Positions 1 to 5,961 are shown, numbered from the stretch's first letter. The stretch is 10,477 nt of DNA from JABICX01 sp964528765 (GCA_964528765.1 CAZGVA010000029.1:1-10477), one strand, 5' to 3'. Translations and numbers: made by a program. Notes: generated from the letters alone by a model not told the origin.

Positions 1-820
1 ACTCTCTTTCTCTAGTTGAATCATTAGACATACTTTCAGTAACTTGATAATATTTACCACCCGTTTCAGCTGCGATTTTTTTCAAAGTTTCATCATCTAA
101 AGATGAGGTCAAACTACCTTCAGAAATTAATGGTTCGTTTACCTTACCAATACCAATTGTATTAATTGTTAAGGTATTATATTTAGCATAATCCAGCGCA
201 AAATCAACATCAACCCCAACATTACTTTGACCATCTGTTATAAGATACATAATTTTTACTTTATCACTTTCATATAAAATATTCGCAGCATTCATTATAG
301 CTTCACCAATAGCAGTTCCCGGAACATAACTTATATTTAAATCTTCAACAATTGGAGATAATTCTTTTTGTTCATATAAAAGATGACTATGAATGAAAGT
401 TGTGCCTGCAAAAGTAATAATTGAAACTCTCGATTTAGTATTTGATTCATCTAATGCATTTAGAAAAGCAATTTGAGCACTTTTAGCGGCATCAAATCTA
501 TTCGGAAATACATCAGTGCTTTCCATTGAACTAGATGCATCTAAAGCCAGCACATAATCTGCTTGACTAACTGTTGTATCGTAGCTAAGATGCGTTCCCG
601 CTAAAGCAAAAACAAATAAGCCCGTAATTATAATTCTAAATATTATCCAAACTATATTTTTAGACTGACGATGTTTTGCATGCACACGTTTAATCGCATC
701 ATAATTAGAAAAAAGAATAGTACGTTTTTTGGATTTTCGTATACTCAATGAATGTGAAAAAATTACAATCGGTATAATTAGTAAAAGTAATAGAAATTGC
801 GGAGATTCAAAAGTTAACAT
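1..820 (-). CDS. Membrane-anchored von Willebrand factor A protein, BatA-like (3' end outside window)
   Basis: This gene reads from ATG at 820-818 and is open to the left edge, giving 273 codons without a stop; the C-terminus is missing. Two hydrophobic segments are visible, about residues 8-22 and 56-76, the layout of BatA-type proteins, where the VWA domain follows two N-terminal membrane helices. The VWA domain starts near residue 88 and its metal-ion-dependent adhesion site is complete: DASSS at 94-98, a Thr at 169 (VPGTAIGEA), and the Asp of ITDG at 196. It should therefore bind a divalent metal and a protein partner. It lies 1 nt after the DUF58 stop and completes a MoxR-DUF58-VWA operon; in that family MoxR is thought to act as a chaperone on VWA partners. 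There is no Shine-Dalgarno, so translation is probably coupled to DUF58. The family call is firm; the cellular role is unknown. Confidence 0.9.
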   Translation of the reverse strand, partial: MLTFESPQFLLLLLIIPIVIFSHSLSIRKSKKRTILFSNYDAIKRVHAKHRQSKNIVWIIFRIIITGLFVFALAGTHLSYDTTVSQADYVLALDASSSMESTDVFPNRFDAAKSAQIAFLNALDESNTKSRVSIITFAGTTFIHSHLLYEQKELSPIVEDLNISYVPGTAIGEAIMNAANILYESDKVKIMYLITDGQSNVGVDVDFALDYAKYNTLTINTIGIGKVNEPLISEGSLTSSLDDETLKKIAAETGGKYYQVTESMSNDSTRERE

Positions 821-821
821 T

Positions 822-1700
822 TTAGTTTTTTTCAAGTAACATTTTTTTGAAATTTACTTCAAAATTTTCATTTGTATATAGTTTGATTAATTTGGATTTA
901 GCCGCCATAAATGTGGCATGTACTTTATTTTCTTGCTGAGTTGTAATACTTTCATAATCACTCGAAACTTGATCAGTATTAATTGTTATGCTTTCACCTG
1001 TTTCGGGATCGCTAAATGAAACATATCCTCCTTGCGGTAAGGTTTTATCTACAATATCGCGTACCATTATGCCAAGGATTCTACATTTTAATGCAAGTTT
1101 TTTAAGAATTTCCATTTGTTGTAAATCCAAATACATAAAATCTGAGATAAAAATTGAAACAGTTTCACGTTTAACGATTGATGTAAGTAAAGAAGTAACG
1201 ACATTTATATTACTTTTTTCTCCGAAAACTTCGGGTTTAAATAAGATTTTTTTTATATTTTCAAATTGCATTCTCGATGTTTTAGATGCAGCCATTCCTT
1301 GAATTTTATTATTATATAATATAACACCTGTTGAAATATCCATATTAACTAAAACATATGCTAAACCTGTTGCGATTTCCAATTCACGTTCAATTTTTAA
1401 TTTATCAATAGAGCCATAAAGCGTACTAACGCCACAATCCACAATAATAATAACTTCCGCTTCTTTTTCAATTAAAGTTTGTTTAGCCATTAAAGAACCT
1501 GCGCGCATAGATGCTCGCCAGTCAATAATGCGCGGATTATCGTCAGAAGTGTATTCTCTAAACTCAAAAAATTCAAGGTTCTCTGTTCCCAAAAATGTAC
1601 TTTCATATTGCTGAAGAAATCCAATGACTCCTTTTTTAGTTAAATTTAATTTGGAAACTTTTTTAATAATTTCATCAATATCAATTTTTAATTTTTTCAT
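822..1700 (-). CDS. DUF58 family protein with degenerate VWA-like fold
   Basis: The protein has 292 residues. The DUF58 signature is clear at residues 48-66: REY, an acidic pair, R..IDWRAS and R, just before a VWA-like core. The core begins with a hydrophobic strand (about 82-88) ending in DCGVS at 88-92, where a canonical MIDAS would read DxSxS; the first serine is replaced by glycine. A later strand ends in ISDF (185-188), the usual third metal-ligand position. No membrane segment is seen, so it is probably a soluble or peripheral protein, unlike bacterial DUF58 proteins with N-terminal helices. It sits 6 nt after MoxR and 1 nt before the membrane VWA protein, the standard order of this module. 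The role is inferred from family context: an adaptor or substrate-presenting partner between the ATPase and the membrane VWA protein. Confidence 0.9.
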   Translation of the reverse strand: MKKLKIDIDEIIKKVSKLNLTKKGVIGFLQQYESTFLGTENLEFFEFREYTSDDNPRIIDWRASMRAGSLMAKQTLIEKEAEVIIIVDCGVSTLYGSIDKLKIERELEIATGLAYVLVNMDISTGVILYNNKIQGMAASKTSRMQFENIKKILFKPEVFGEKSNINVVTSLLTSIVKRETVSIFISDFMYLDLQQMEILKKLALKCRILGIMVRDIVDKTLPQGGYVSFSDPETGESITINTDQVSSDYESITTQQENKVHATFMAAKSKLIKLYTNENFEVNFKKMLLEKN

Positions 1701-1706
1701 TATTGC

Positions 1707-2717
1707 TTAAGGTACGGGTACTTTTTCAAGTATCTCTTTAATAATTGTTTCAGAAGAAATATCATTAGCAATGCCTTCGTAATTAATTTTTATTCTGTGC
1801 CTGAGTACATCATATGCAATGTCTTTGATATATTCAGGTGTAACATATGACTGATTGTTTATGAAAGCATTAGCTTTTGAGGCAATATATAAACCAATTG
1901 AGCCTCGTGGACTTGAACCATATAAAATATATTTTCCCGTTTGCAAACCATATTTACTAGGGTTGCGCGTTGCATCGATTATTTTAACAATATATTTTTT
2001 AATTGGTGAACTAACTTCAACCGTTTTAATTGCTTCTTGTATTGCAATTACTCGATTGGTATCAATAATCGGTTTAATTTGAAAGTCAGAAAAATCTTTT
2101 GTAGTAACATTTCGTTCTAATACAATTTCTTCAGAAGCCATATCAGGAAATACGACTTTACTCTTAAATAAGAATCGGTCTAATTGTGCGGCAGGTAATT
2201 CATATGTGCCAGATTCTTCAACAGGATTTTGTGTTGCAAAAACAATAAATGGTTTATCTAACGGGTATGTTTTTTTATCAATTGTTACTTGACGTTCCTG
2301 CATTGCTTCAAGAAGTGCAGATTGAACTTTTGGTGATGCTCGATTTATTTCATCAGCTAAAATAAAATTACTAAATACTGGACCTTTGACAATTTCAGGA
2401 GCAGTATGTTCAGATTTTACTCCAGCCATTGCTGAAAATGCATGCGCAAGTGTAGTCATACCAATAATATCAGTAGGTAACAAATCTGGTGTAAATTGTA
2501 TTCGATTAAATTTACATGTATTTAATTCAGCGAGGGTTTTAACAAGAAGCGTTTTAGCTAATCCGGGATTTCCTTCCAAGAGAGCATGACCGCCACAAAT
2601 TAGTGCTAGCAAAACAATTTTAACTGCATGTTCTTGACCAACAACCACTTTAGATAATTCTTCATGTAGCCGTTTTATGTCCTTAACATACATCTGAAAT
2701 TCAGGAAGAGTGTGCAT
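1707..2717 (-). CDS. MoxR-family AAA+ ATPase
   Basis: The protein has 336 residues, a usual length for MoxR ATPases. Walker A is GNPGLAKT (49-56), Walker B is FILADEIN with D122 and E123, sensor 1 lies in ATQNPVEESGTYELP (N164) followed by AQLDRF, and sensor 2 is GSSPRGS with R271. All catalytic features are intact, so it should be an active hexameric ATPase. MoxR proteins act as chaperones that remodel or load cofactors into VWA-domain partners, and the DUF58 and VWA genes follow directly. The start at 2717 is supported by a TATA-like element 21-30 nt upstream and the absence of a Shine-Dalgarno, consistent with a leaderless transcript; a second in-frame ATG at codon 9 is less favoured. The 40-nt gap to the signal peptidase gene holds that element, so this module may have its own promoter. 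Confidence 0.96.
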   Translation of the reverse strand: MHTLPEFQMYVKDIKRLHEELSKVVVGQEHAVKIVLLALICGGHALLEGNPGLAKTLLVKTLAELNTCKFNRIQFTPDLLPTDIIGMTTLAHAFSAMAGVKSEHTAPEIVKGPVFSNFILADEINRASPKVQSALLEAMQERQVTIDKKTYPLDKPFIVFATQNPVEESGTYELPAAQLDRFLFKSKVVFPDMASEEIVLERNVTTKDFSDFQIKPIIDTNRVIAIQEAIKTVEVSSPIKKYIVKIIDATRNPSKYGLQTGKYILYGSSPRGSIGLYIASKANAFINNQSYVTPEYIKDIAYDVLRHRIKINYEGIANDISSETIIKEILEKVPVP

Positions 2718-2737
2718 ATAACATATACTTGGCGTTG

Positions 2738-2747
2738 TATAAATATG
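2738..2747 (-). promoter_or_regulatory. TATA-like box for the MoxR operon
   Basis: On the minus strand this reads CATATTTATA and occupies -30 to -21 relative to the MoxR ATG. That is the spacing expected if transcription starts at or next to the start codon. There is no Shine-Dalgarno between it and the ATG. It implies the MoxR-DUF58-VWA genes can be transcribed separately from the signal peptidase gene upstream. Confidence 0.5.
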
Positions 2748-2757
2748 TTTTGCTGAA

Positions 2758-3330
2758 TTAAATCATCCCAAGTAAGTCCATAATTCCCACTTTAACCCAA
2801 CCAATATATGGTGCTAATACTATTGCTTTACCGTGAATCTGGTTAGGCGATATATTTTTTTCAAAAGAAATTTGACCAAAATTAGCATCTCCTTTAGTTG
2901 ATATTGGGTTTGTAGAAATAATTCGATGTATTATTGGATCTTTTCGATTTGGTGCTGAATAAACAATAATATCACCGACTTCAAGTTTATCGATAGATAC
3001 ACCTTTAATTACCAAAACATCACCTTTTTCAAAACCATTTGTTAAGTAAAATTCTTCAAAGTCTTGTTTGTCAATATTAAAATTATTATAATATTCACCA
3101 TTATTTATCCACCATTCATCTAAATCCATACTATTGTGGTCCATTGAACCTGAAACTACTGCGACAATTGGAAAAGAATTGCCAAGTATTAAACCAATTG
3201 CAGGGAATAATATAAATTTACCAATTATTAAAATAAGTATTGCATCGGCAATAAAACTTGCCCAAGAATCATCGTGCACTAGAAAATTCCACGTTTTTTT
3301 AATTAGTTTTTTTGCATGTACTGTACGCAT
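2758..3330 (-). CDS. Signal peptidase I, archaeal/ER (Ser-His) type
   Basis: The protein has 190 residues. It should cleave signal peptides from exported preproteins at the outer face of the membrane. An N-terminal membrane segment spans about residues 25-50. The catalytic serine box is VVSGSM with S62 as the likely nucleophile. The general-base position is a histidine (PIIHRI, H135) instead of the bacterial lysine, which defines the archaeal/ER type, and STKGDAN (D148) matches the conserved GD box. Between the Ser box and the GDVLV strand (103-107) is an acidic, aromatic insert at about 66-98 containing DEWW and EYYNN; I associate this insert with DPANN signal peptidases. The start is supported by a TATA-like element about 20-28 nt upstream with no Shine-Dalgarno. 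It is divergent from transcription factor S. A second membrane helix at the C-terminus is not convincing. Confidence 0.93.
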   Translation of the reverse strand: MRTVHAKKLIKKTWNFLVHDDSWASFIADAILILIIGKFILFPAIGLILGNSFPIVAVVSGSMDHNSMDLDEWWINNGEYYNNFNIDKQDFEEFYLTNGFEKGDVLVIKGVSIDKLEVGDIIVYSAPNRKDPIIHRIISTNPISTKGDANFGQISFEKNISPNQIHGKAIVLAPYIGWVKVGIMDLLGMI

Positions 3331-3349
3331 CTTTTATAAATTCAATAAG

Positions 3350-3358
3350 ATATAAAAG
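3350..3358 (-). promoter_or_regulatory. TATA-like box for signal peptidase, possibly shared with the divergent gene
   Basis: The minus strand reads CTTTTATAT at -28 to -20 from the signal peptidase ATG, fitting a leaderless transcript. On the plus strand the same bases read ATATAAAAG, about 60 nt upstream of the transcription factor S start, so it could also drive that gene with a leader of about 37 nt that would include the Shine-Dalgarno. Confidence 0.45.
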
Positions 3359-3380
3359 CGTAACGAATTAATTCGGAACA

Positions 3381-3390
3381 TTTATAAATT
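3381..3390 (+). promoter_or_regulatory. TATA-like box upstream of transcription factor S
   Basis: The sequence TTTATAAATT is a good archaeal TATA match. Transcription would begin near 3412, leaving a leader of only about 5 nt before the ATG at 3417 and placing the Shine-Dalgarno outside the transcript. The alternative is the element at 3350-3358. The sequence alone does not decide between them. Confidence 0.4.
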
Positions 3391-3402
3391 ATTATTTAGC
3401 AA

Positions 3403-3408
3403 GAGGAG
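3403..3408 (+). promoter_or_regulatory. Shine-Dalgarno of transcription factor S, decides the start
   Basis: GAGGAG followed by TG resembles the anti-Shine-Dalgarno complement and ends 8 nt before ATG 3417. An in-frame GTG at 3408-3410 overlaps this site and so cannot use it. The ATG at 3417 is therefore the likely start. Confidence 0.6.
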
Positions 3409-3416
3409 TGATAAAA

Positions 3417-3731
3417 ATGAATAGCGCGTTTTGCCCAAAATGTGGCAGTTTATTAGTACCAGCAGTTGATAAGAAGAACTTTGCATGTTCTTGTGGATAC
3501 TCTTCACGTTCAAAAGTAGAATTATCTCTAAAAGAAAAAGCCGATTCTGAAGAAATTATTGAAGTAAAAGAACAAAGTAGCGAAACTTTGGCTAAAGTTA
3601 AAGAAAAATGTCCAAAATGTAAACATCCTGAAGCATTTAATTGGTCATTGCAAACTCGCGCAACAGATGAAGCAGAAACCCAGTTTTATAGATGCACTAA
3701 TTGTAATAATACTTGGCGAGAGTATGCGTAG
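3417..3731 (+). CDS. tfs: Transcription factor S (archaeal TFIIS-like cleavage factor)
   Basis: From ATG 3417 the protein has 104 residues, typical for archaeal TFS. It rescues backtracked RNA polymerase by stimulating its intrinsic RNA cleavage. The N-terminal zinc ribbon uses C6, C9, C24 and C26 (CPKC and CSC). A charged linker follows at about 38-64. The C-terminal TFIIS-type zinc ribbon uses C65, C68, C93 and C96, and the catalytic acidic pair D84-E85 lies in the loop TRATDEAET, as required to reach the polymerase active site. All key residues are present, so it should be an active factor, not one of the inhibitory paralogues known in some archaea. An in-frame GTG three codons upstream is rejected because it overlaps the Shine-Dalgarno. 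It is the first gene of a plus-strand run ending in PCNA. T-runs at 3749-3753 and 3760-3765 could terminate it. Confidence 0.95.
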   Translation: MNSAFCPKCGSLLVPAVDKKNFACSCGYSSRSKVELSLKEKADSEEIIEVKEQSSETLAKVKEKCPKCKHPEAFNWSLQTRATDEAETQFYRCTNCNNTWREYA

Positions 3732-3748
3732 ACATAACTAAACAAATG

Positions 3749-3765
3749 TTTTTATTCCGTTTTTT
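3749..3765 (+). terminator. T-rich tract after transcription factor S (possible terminator or promoter)
   Basis: Runs of 5 T (3749-3753) and 6 T (3760-3765) follow the TFS stop by 17-29 nt, as in archaeal intrinsic termination. The segment TTTTTATT at 3749-3756 also lies 22-29 nt before the next ATG (3778), so it could double as a weak TATA element for a leaderless OB-fold mRNA. Confidence 0.35.
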
Positions 3766-3777
3766 ACTTTCATAATA

Positions 3778-4116
3778 ATGCCAGAACAATCTTCAAAACA
3801 ATTTCAGAAAAGGTTACCATCAAAACAGGTATCTGTAAACGAATTAAATAAGGATATTCAGCGTGTATCGCTTATTGGAACAATTCTTAGTCGCAATGAT
3901 AAAATCTTTTCGTTTCTATTAGATGATGGAACTGGAACTGTTAATATAATTATGAATGATGCAGATCGCTTTGAAAATTTGAAAGATGGAAAAATTGTGA
4001 GAGTATTTGGTAAAATCTGGGGCGAAGGTGAAGATATTGAAGTACAAGGCGATCTTGTACAAGATTTTTCAAAACTAGATTTTAATTTATTCAAAAAAGC
4101 ATTCTCAATTAGTTAA
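3778..4116 (+). CDS. Small single-OB-fold protein, RPA-related
   Basis: The protein has 112 residues with one OB fold over about residues 27-92. The strand pattern RVSLIGTILS, FSFLLDDGTGTVNIIM, and IVRVFGKIW matches RPA32/RPA-associated OB domains, in which the LDDGTG turn joins strands 2 and 3. It therefore probably binds single-stranded nucleic acid or a partner OB protein. The first 26 residues are polar and look disordered; the tail after residue 95 is rich in F and K and may be the helix used by RPA32-type subunits to multimerise. Only one OB domain is present, so it is more likely an accessory subunit than a complete ssDNA-binding protein. Its position between TFS and PCNA supports a replication or transcription role. 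No Shine-Dalgarno precedes the ATG. A tRNA_anti-type role elsewhere cannot be excluded. Confidence 0.8.
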   Translation: MPEQSSKQFQKRLPSKQVSVNELNKDIQRVSLIGTILSRNDKIFSFLLDDGTGTVNIIMNDADRFENLKDGKIVRVFGKIWGEGEDIEVQGDLVQDFSKLDFNLFKKAFSIS

Positions 4117-4141
4117 ATCAAGTAAACAAGTACGATACTCT

Positions 4142-4150
4142 TTTATATTA
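4142..4150 (+). promoter_or_regulatory. TATA-like box for the 40-residue membrane peptide
   Basis: TTTATATTA lies 22-30 nt before the ATG at 4172, as in a leaderless promoter. A second AT-rich site, TTTAAATA at 4152-4159, is closer than expected. No Shine-Dalgarno is seen before the ATG. Confidence 0.45.
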
Positions 4151-4171
4151 GTTTAAATACATTTTATTGAA

Positions 4172-4294
4172 ATGGCATTTGAAGTTGCAGGTATGAGTCT
4201 TGATGTTGTATCTATTGTTATTGGCGCAGTTATCGGGTATATTCTGGGATATATGGGCGGTAAAAAAGCTGCTATGCAAATGGGTGGAATGTAG
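4172..4294 (+). CDS. 40-residue single-pass membrane peptide, unknown function
   Basis: A short reading frame from ATG 4172 to TAG 4292-4294 encodes 40 residues. Residues about 9-30 form one hydrophobic segment with glycines spaced as GAVIGYILGYMGG, a GxxxG-type pattern that favours helix-helix packing. It is followed by KKAAMQMGGM, a short basic and methionine-rich tail, and preceded by an acidic residue (E4) with D11 at the membrane edge. By the positive-inside rule the C-terminus would be cytoplasmic. A TATA-like element sits at leaderless distance upstream and a 7-T run follows the stop, so it has the layout of an independent small transcript. The codons show no sign of decay and the frame fills a gap that is otherwise empty. 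I do not recognise the family. Confidence is limited by its length. Confidence 0.6.
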   Translation: MAFEVAGMSLDVVSIVIGAVIGYILGYMGGKKAAMQMGGM

Positions 4295-4329
4295 ATTAAT
4301 TATATTAAATTCGTATATTGCGGAGATTA

Positions 4330-4336
4330 TTTTTTT
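4330..4336 (+). terminator. T-run after the 40-residue peptide
   Basis: Seven consecutive T residues lie 36 nt after the TAG. Archaeal RNA polymerase can terminate at such runs without a hairpin. I see no convincing stem immediately before it. Confidence 0.4.
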
Positions 4337-4386
4337 GTATAATTTTAATATAGTGAGATAAGTTATCCGCTGAAAACGCAAAATCA

Positions 4387-4394
4387 TTATAAAG
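4387..4394 (+). promoter_or_regulatory. TATA-like box upstream of PCNA
   Basis: TTATAAAG is a fair TATA match and would place the transcription start near 4416, giving a leader of about 9 nt. A second candidate, TTTTAATATA at 4342-4351, would give a leader of about 50 nt that contains the Shine-Dalgarno, with the palindrome at 4357-4367 between box and start. I cannot choose between them. Confidence 0.35.
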
Positions 4395-4414
4395 GGATAT
4401 TCGTAGAATCTGTT

Positions 4415-4420
4415 AGGTGA
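4415..4420 (+). promoter_or_regulatory. Shine-Dalgarno of PCNA
   Basis: AGGTGA ends 4 nt before the ATG at 4425 and matches part of the archaeal consensus GGAGGTGA. It supports this start over the nearby upstream codons. Confidence 0.55.
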
Positions 4421-4424
4421 ATTT

Positions 4425-5171
4425 ATGTTCAACATTAAGTTAGACGAATCCCGAATTCTGAGTAATACTGTTACAATTATCTCTGATTTTATTACAGAAG
4501 CCACATTTATCATATCTCCCGAAGGAGTTCGTTTAACCGCCATGGACCCAGCTAATATTGCAATGGTTATTTTAGATATTCTTCCATCAGCATTTACAAG
4601 TTACCAAGTTGAGGCTAAAGAAGAAATAACAATTAATTTAGATAACCTTAAACAAGCATTACGTAGAGTAAAACCTACTGAACCAATTTCATTAACTGCT
4701 GAAGGTAATCGTTTGATTCTTACAATATTTAGTAAATCTATTAAGAAATTTAGAATACCTATGCTTGAAAAAGAAACTAAAGATAAACAAGCACCAAATT
4801 TAGATTTTGCAGCACATATTGAATTAGATGCTAAAGAATTTAGAGATTTTGTTGATGATGCGAGTGTTGTTGGTGATGCGTTGAGTTTTTCAGCAGACAA
4901 AGACAAATTAAAACTACAAGCAGGCGATACTGGCTCAAGAGTTAATATTGAGTTAGCAAAAGGCAGTGATGCGTTAGTTAGTATGGATATTAAAGAAGCA
5001 GTTTCAGCAATATATTCTGTTGAATATTTAAAGAAAATGGCACGCTCAGCAGTTCTCGCAGATACCGCAATATTTCAATTTAGTGCAGATTATCCACTAA
5101 AAATTGATTTTAAGAGTATAAATAAACTACAAATGAGTTTTATACTTGCTCCTAGAATTGAAAATAAGTAA
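4425..5171 (+). CDS. pcn: PCNA, DNA polymerase sliding clamp
   Basis: The protein has 248 residues, the usual PCNA length. It forms the trimeric ring that holds DNA polymerase, ligase, FEN1 and other PIP-box proteins on DNA. The N-terminal signature GVRLTAMDPANIAMV is at residues 34-48, the interdomain connecting loop at about 112-128, and the C-terminal end has the conserved LAPRIE at 241-246. Basic residues K76, R80, R81 and K83 lie in the helix that lines the DNA channel in known clamps. No insertion or loss is seen, and a single copy is visible, consistent with a homotrimer. A Shine-Dalgarno supports the start. The gene closes the TFS/OB-fold/PCNA run and converges on the glycine-rich gene with only 11 nt between the stops, so its T-run terminator signals (5201-5205, 5210-5215) fall inside that gene's 3' end. 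Confidence 0.97.
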   Translation: MFNIKLDESRILSNTVTIISDFITEATFIISPEGVRLTAMDPANIAMVILDILPSAFTSYQVEAKEEITINLDNLKQALRRVKPTEPISLTAEGNRLILTIFSKSIKKFRIPMLEKETKDKQAPNLDFAAHIELDAKEFRDFVDDASVVGDALSFSADKDKLKLQAGDTGSRVNIELAKGSDALVSMDIKEAVSAIYSVEYLKKMARSAVLADTAIFQFSADYPLKIDFKSINKLQMSFILAPRIENK

Positions 5172-5182
5172 TTGCTGGATAA

Positions 5183-5830
5183 TTAAAAATATTTAATATG
5201 TTTTTCAAATTTTTTATATAGCCATTGTTTCATTTTTCCACCTTTATATGTAATCGTAGCTGCAATTGGAAGTGCAATCATAATACTTGTAGCTAAACTT
5301 GGTGCTATTGGTGAAAGATTTTCAGTAATTGGACCCATATATTCAGTTAATTGTGGCATATATTCTGAAACGATTTCTGTTAAGTTAGTTGTTGCAGGTG
5401 CGCTTGCTGATGCAAGATTCATCGCCAAAGGTTCTGTAACTGAATCCGTTATGCCTTCAGATGCAACATATGCTCCCGCTGTAGACCAACTTGCGTGTTT
5501 ACCCCATACTGGAAGTAATGGAATAAATCCACCTACACCAAAACCACAAATATGCCAACCAACAATTCCACCGACGCAACCATCGCCACCGATTCCTAAA
5601 CCTAATCCCGCAATTGGGCCAGTCTTTTTGCCTATACCCAGATATCCACCAACTAAAAGATATAATTCAATATTACCCATGCTAGCAATACCTGAACCAC
5701 CAGAATTTTCAGAGTCACCTTGACCGGCTAAACCACCACCATCATCACCAATTACACCAAGCATAAGTCCGCCATGCGCATGGTCTACTAGCCAATCTCC
5801 GATTCGTTCACCTATTGTATACTTATACAT
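5183..5830 (-). CDS. Glycine-rich protein with C-terminal membrane anchor, unknown function
   Basis: The protein has 215 residues and I do not recognise it. There are 32 glycines by my count in residues 20-110, in a stretch that alternates G with bulky hydrophobics (for example AGLGLGIGGDGCVGGIVGW), giving a hydrophobic glycine-rich block. A Ser/Thr/Ala-rich segment (about 112-150) follows, then a seven-residue repeat at 155-175: SEYMPQL, TEYMGPI, TENLSPI. Residues about 174-194 form a membrane segment and the last 20 residues are strongly basic (KGGKMKQWLYKKFEKHIKYF). A membrane helix plus basic tail resembles a surface-protein anchor with a cytoplasmic end, but there is no N-terminal signal peptide and no PGF or LPxTG motif. 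A tail-anchored protein or a glycine-zipper membrane assembly are alternatives. A good leaderless TATA element supports the start. The gene lies between PCNA and MC1 but need not be functionally linked to them. Confidence 0.75.
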   Translation of the reverse strand: MYKYTIGERIGDWLVDHAHGGLMLGVIGDDGGGLAGQGDSENSGGSGIASMGNIELYLLVGGYLGIGKKTGPIAGLGLGIGGDGCVGGIVGWHICGFGVGGFIPLLPVWGKHASWSTAGAYVASEGITDSVTEPLAMNLASASAPATTNLTEIVSEYMPQLTEYMGPITENLSPIAPSLATSIMIALPIAATITYKGGKMKQWLYKKFEKHIKYF

Positions 5831-5850
5831 ATTACTACTTAAAAATAAAG

Positions 5851-5859
5851 ATTTTTAAA
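5851..5859 (-). promoter_or_regulatory. TATA-like box for the glycine-rich gene
   Basis: The minus strand reads TTTAAAAAT at about -29 to -21 from the ATG at 5830. No Shine-Dalgarno lies between, so the mRNA is probably leaderless. This also supports the chosen start. Confidence 0.5.
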
Positions 5860-5910
5860 CGCTTTTATTTGTCTTTTTATTAAAAAAATTAATTAAAAAT
5901 CCAAACATAT

Positions 5911-5927
5911 CAAAATTATAAATTTTG
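5911..5927. repeat. Perfect 7-bp inverted repeat in the divergent intergenic region
   Basis: CAAAATT and AATTTTG are separated by ATA, forming a 17-bp palindrome followed by TTTT on the plus strand. No plus-strand gene lies upstream, so it is not needed as a terminator there. It is AT-only apart from the outer C/G pair and may be chance in such AT-rich DNA, or a dimeric regulator site for either divergent gene. Confidence 0.35.
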
Positions 5928-5961
5928 TTTTAACTATGTAATAATAACCTAAAATTAAAAA

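Noticed and set aside
3408..3416. GTG start for TFS three codons upstream of the ATG.
   Set aside because: The codon overlaps the Shine-Dalgarno, which is correctly spaced for ATG 3417, and TFS proteins usually begin just before the first zinc ligand.
4148..4543. Minus-strand frame of 131 codons across the small peptide and the PCNA start.
   Set aside because: It overlaps the conserved N-terminus of PCNA and the 40-residue peptide, shows no recognisable protein pattern and has no upstream TATA at a suitable distance.
5451..5723. Plus-strand proline-rich reading frame of 90 codons.
   Set aside because: It is the complement of the glycine-rich gene: GGN codons read CC-containing codons on the other strand, so the prolines are an artefact. 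It has no promoter or ribosome site.
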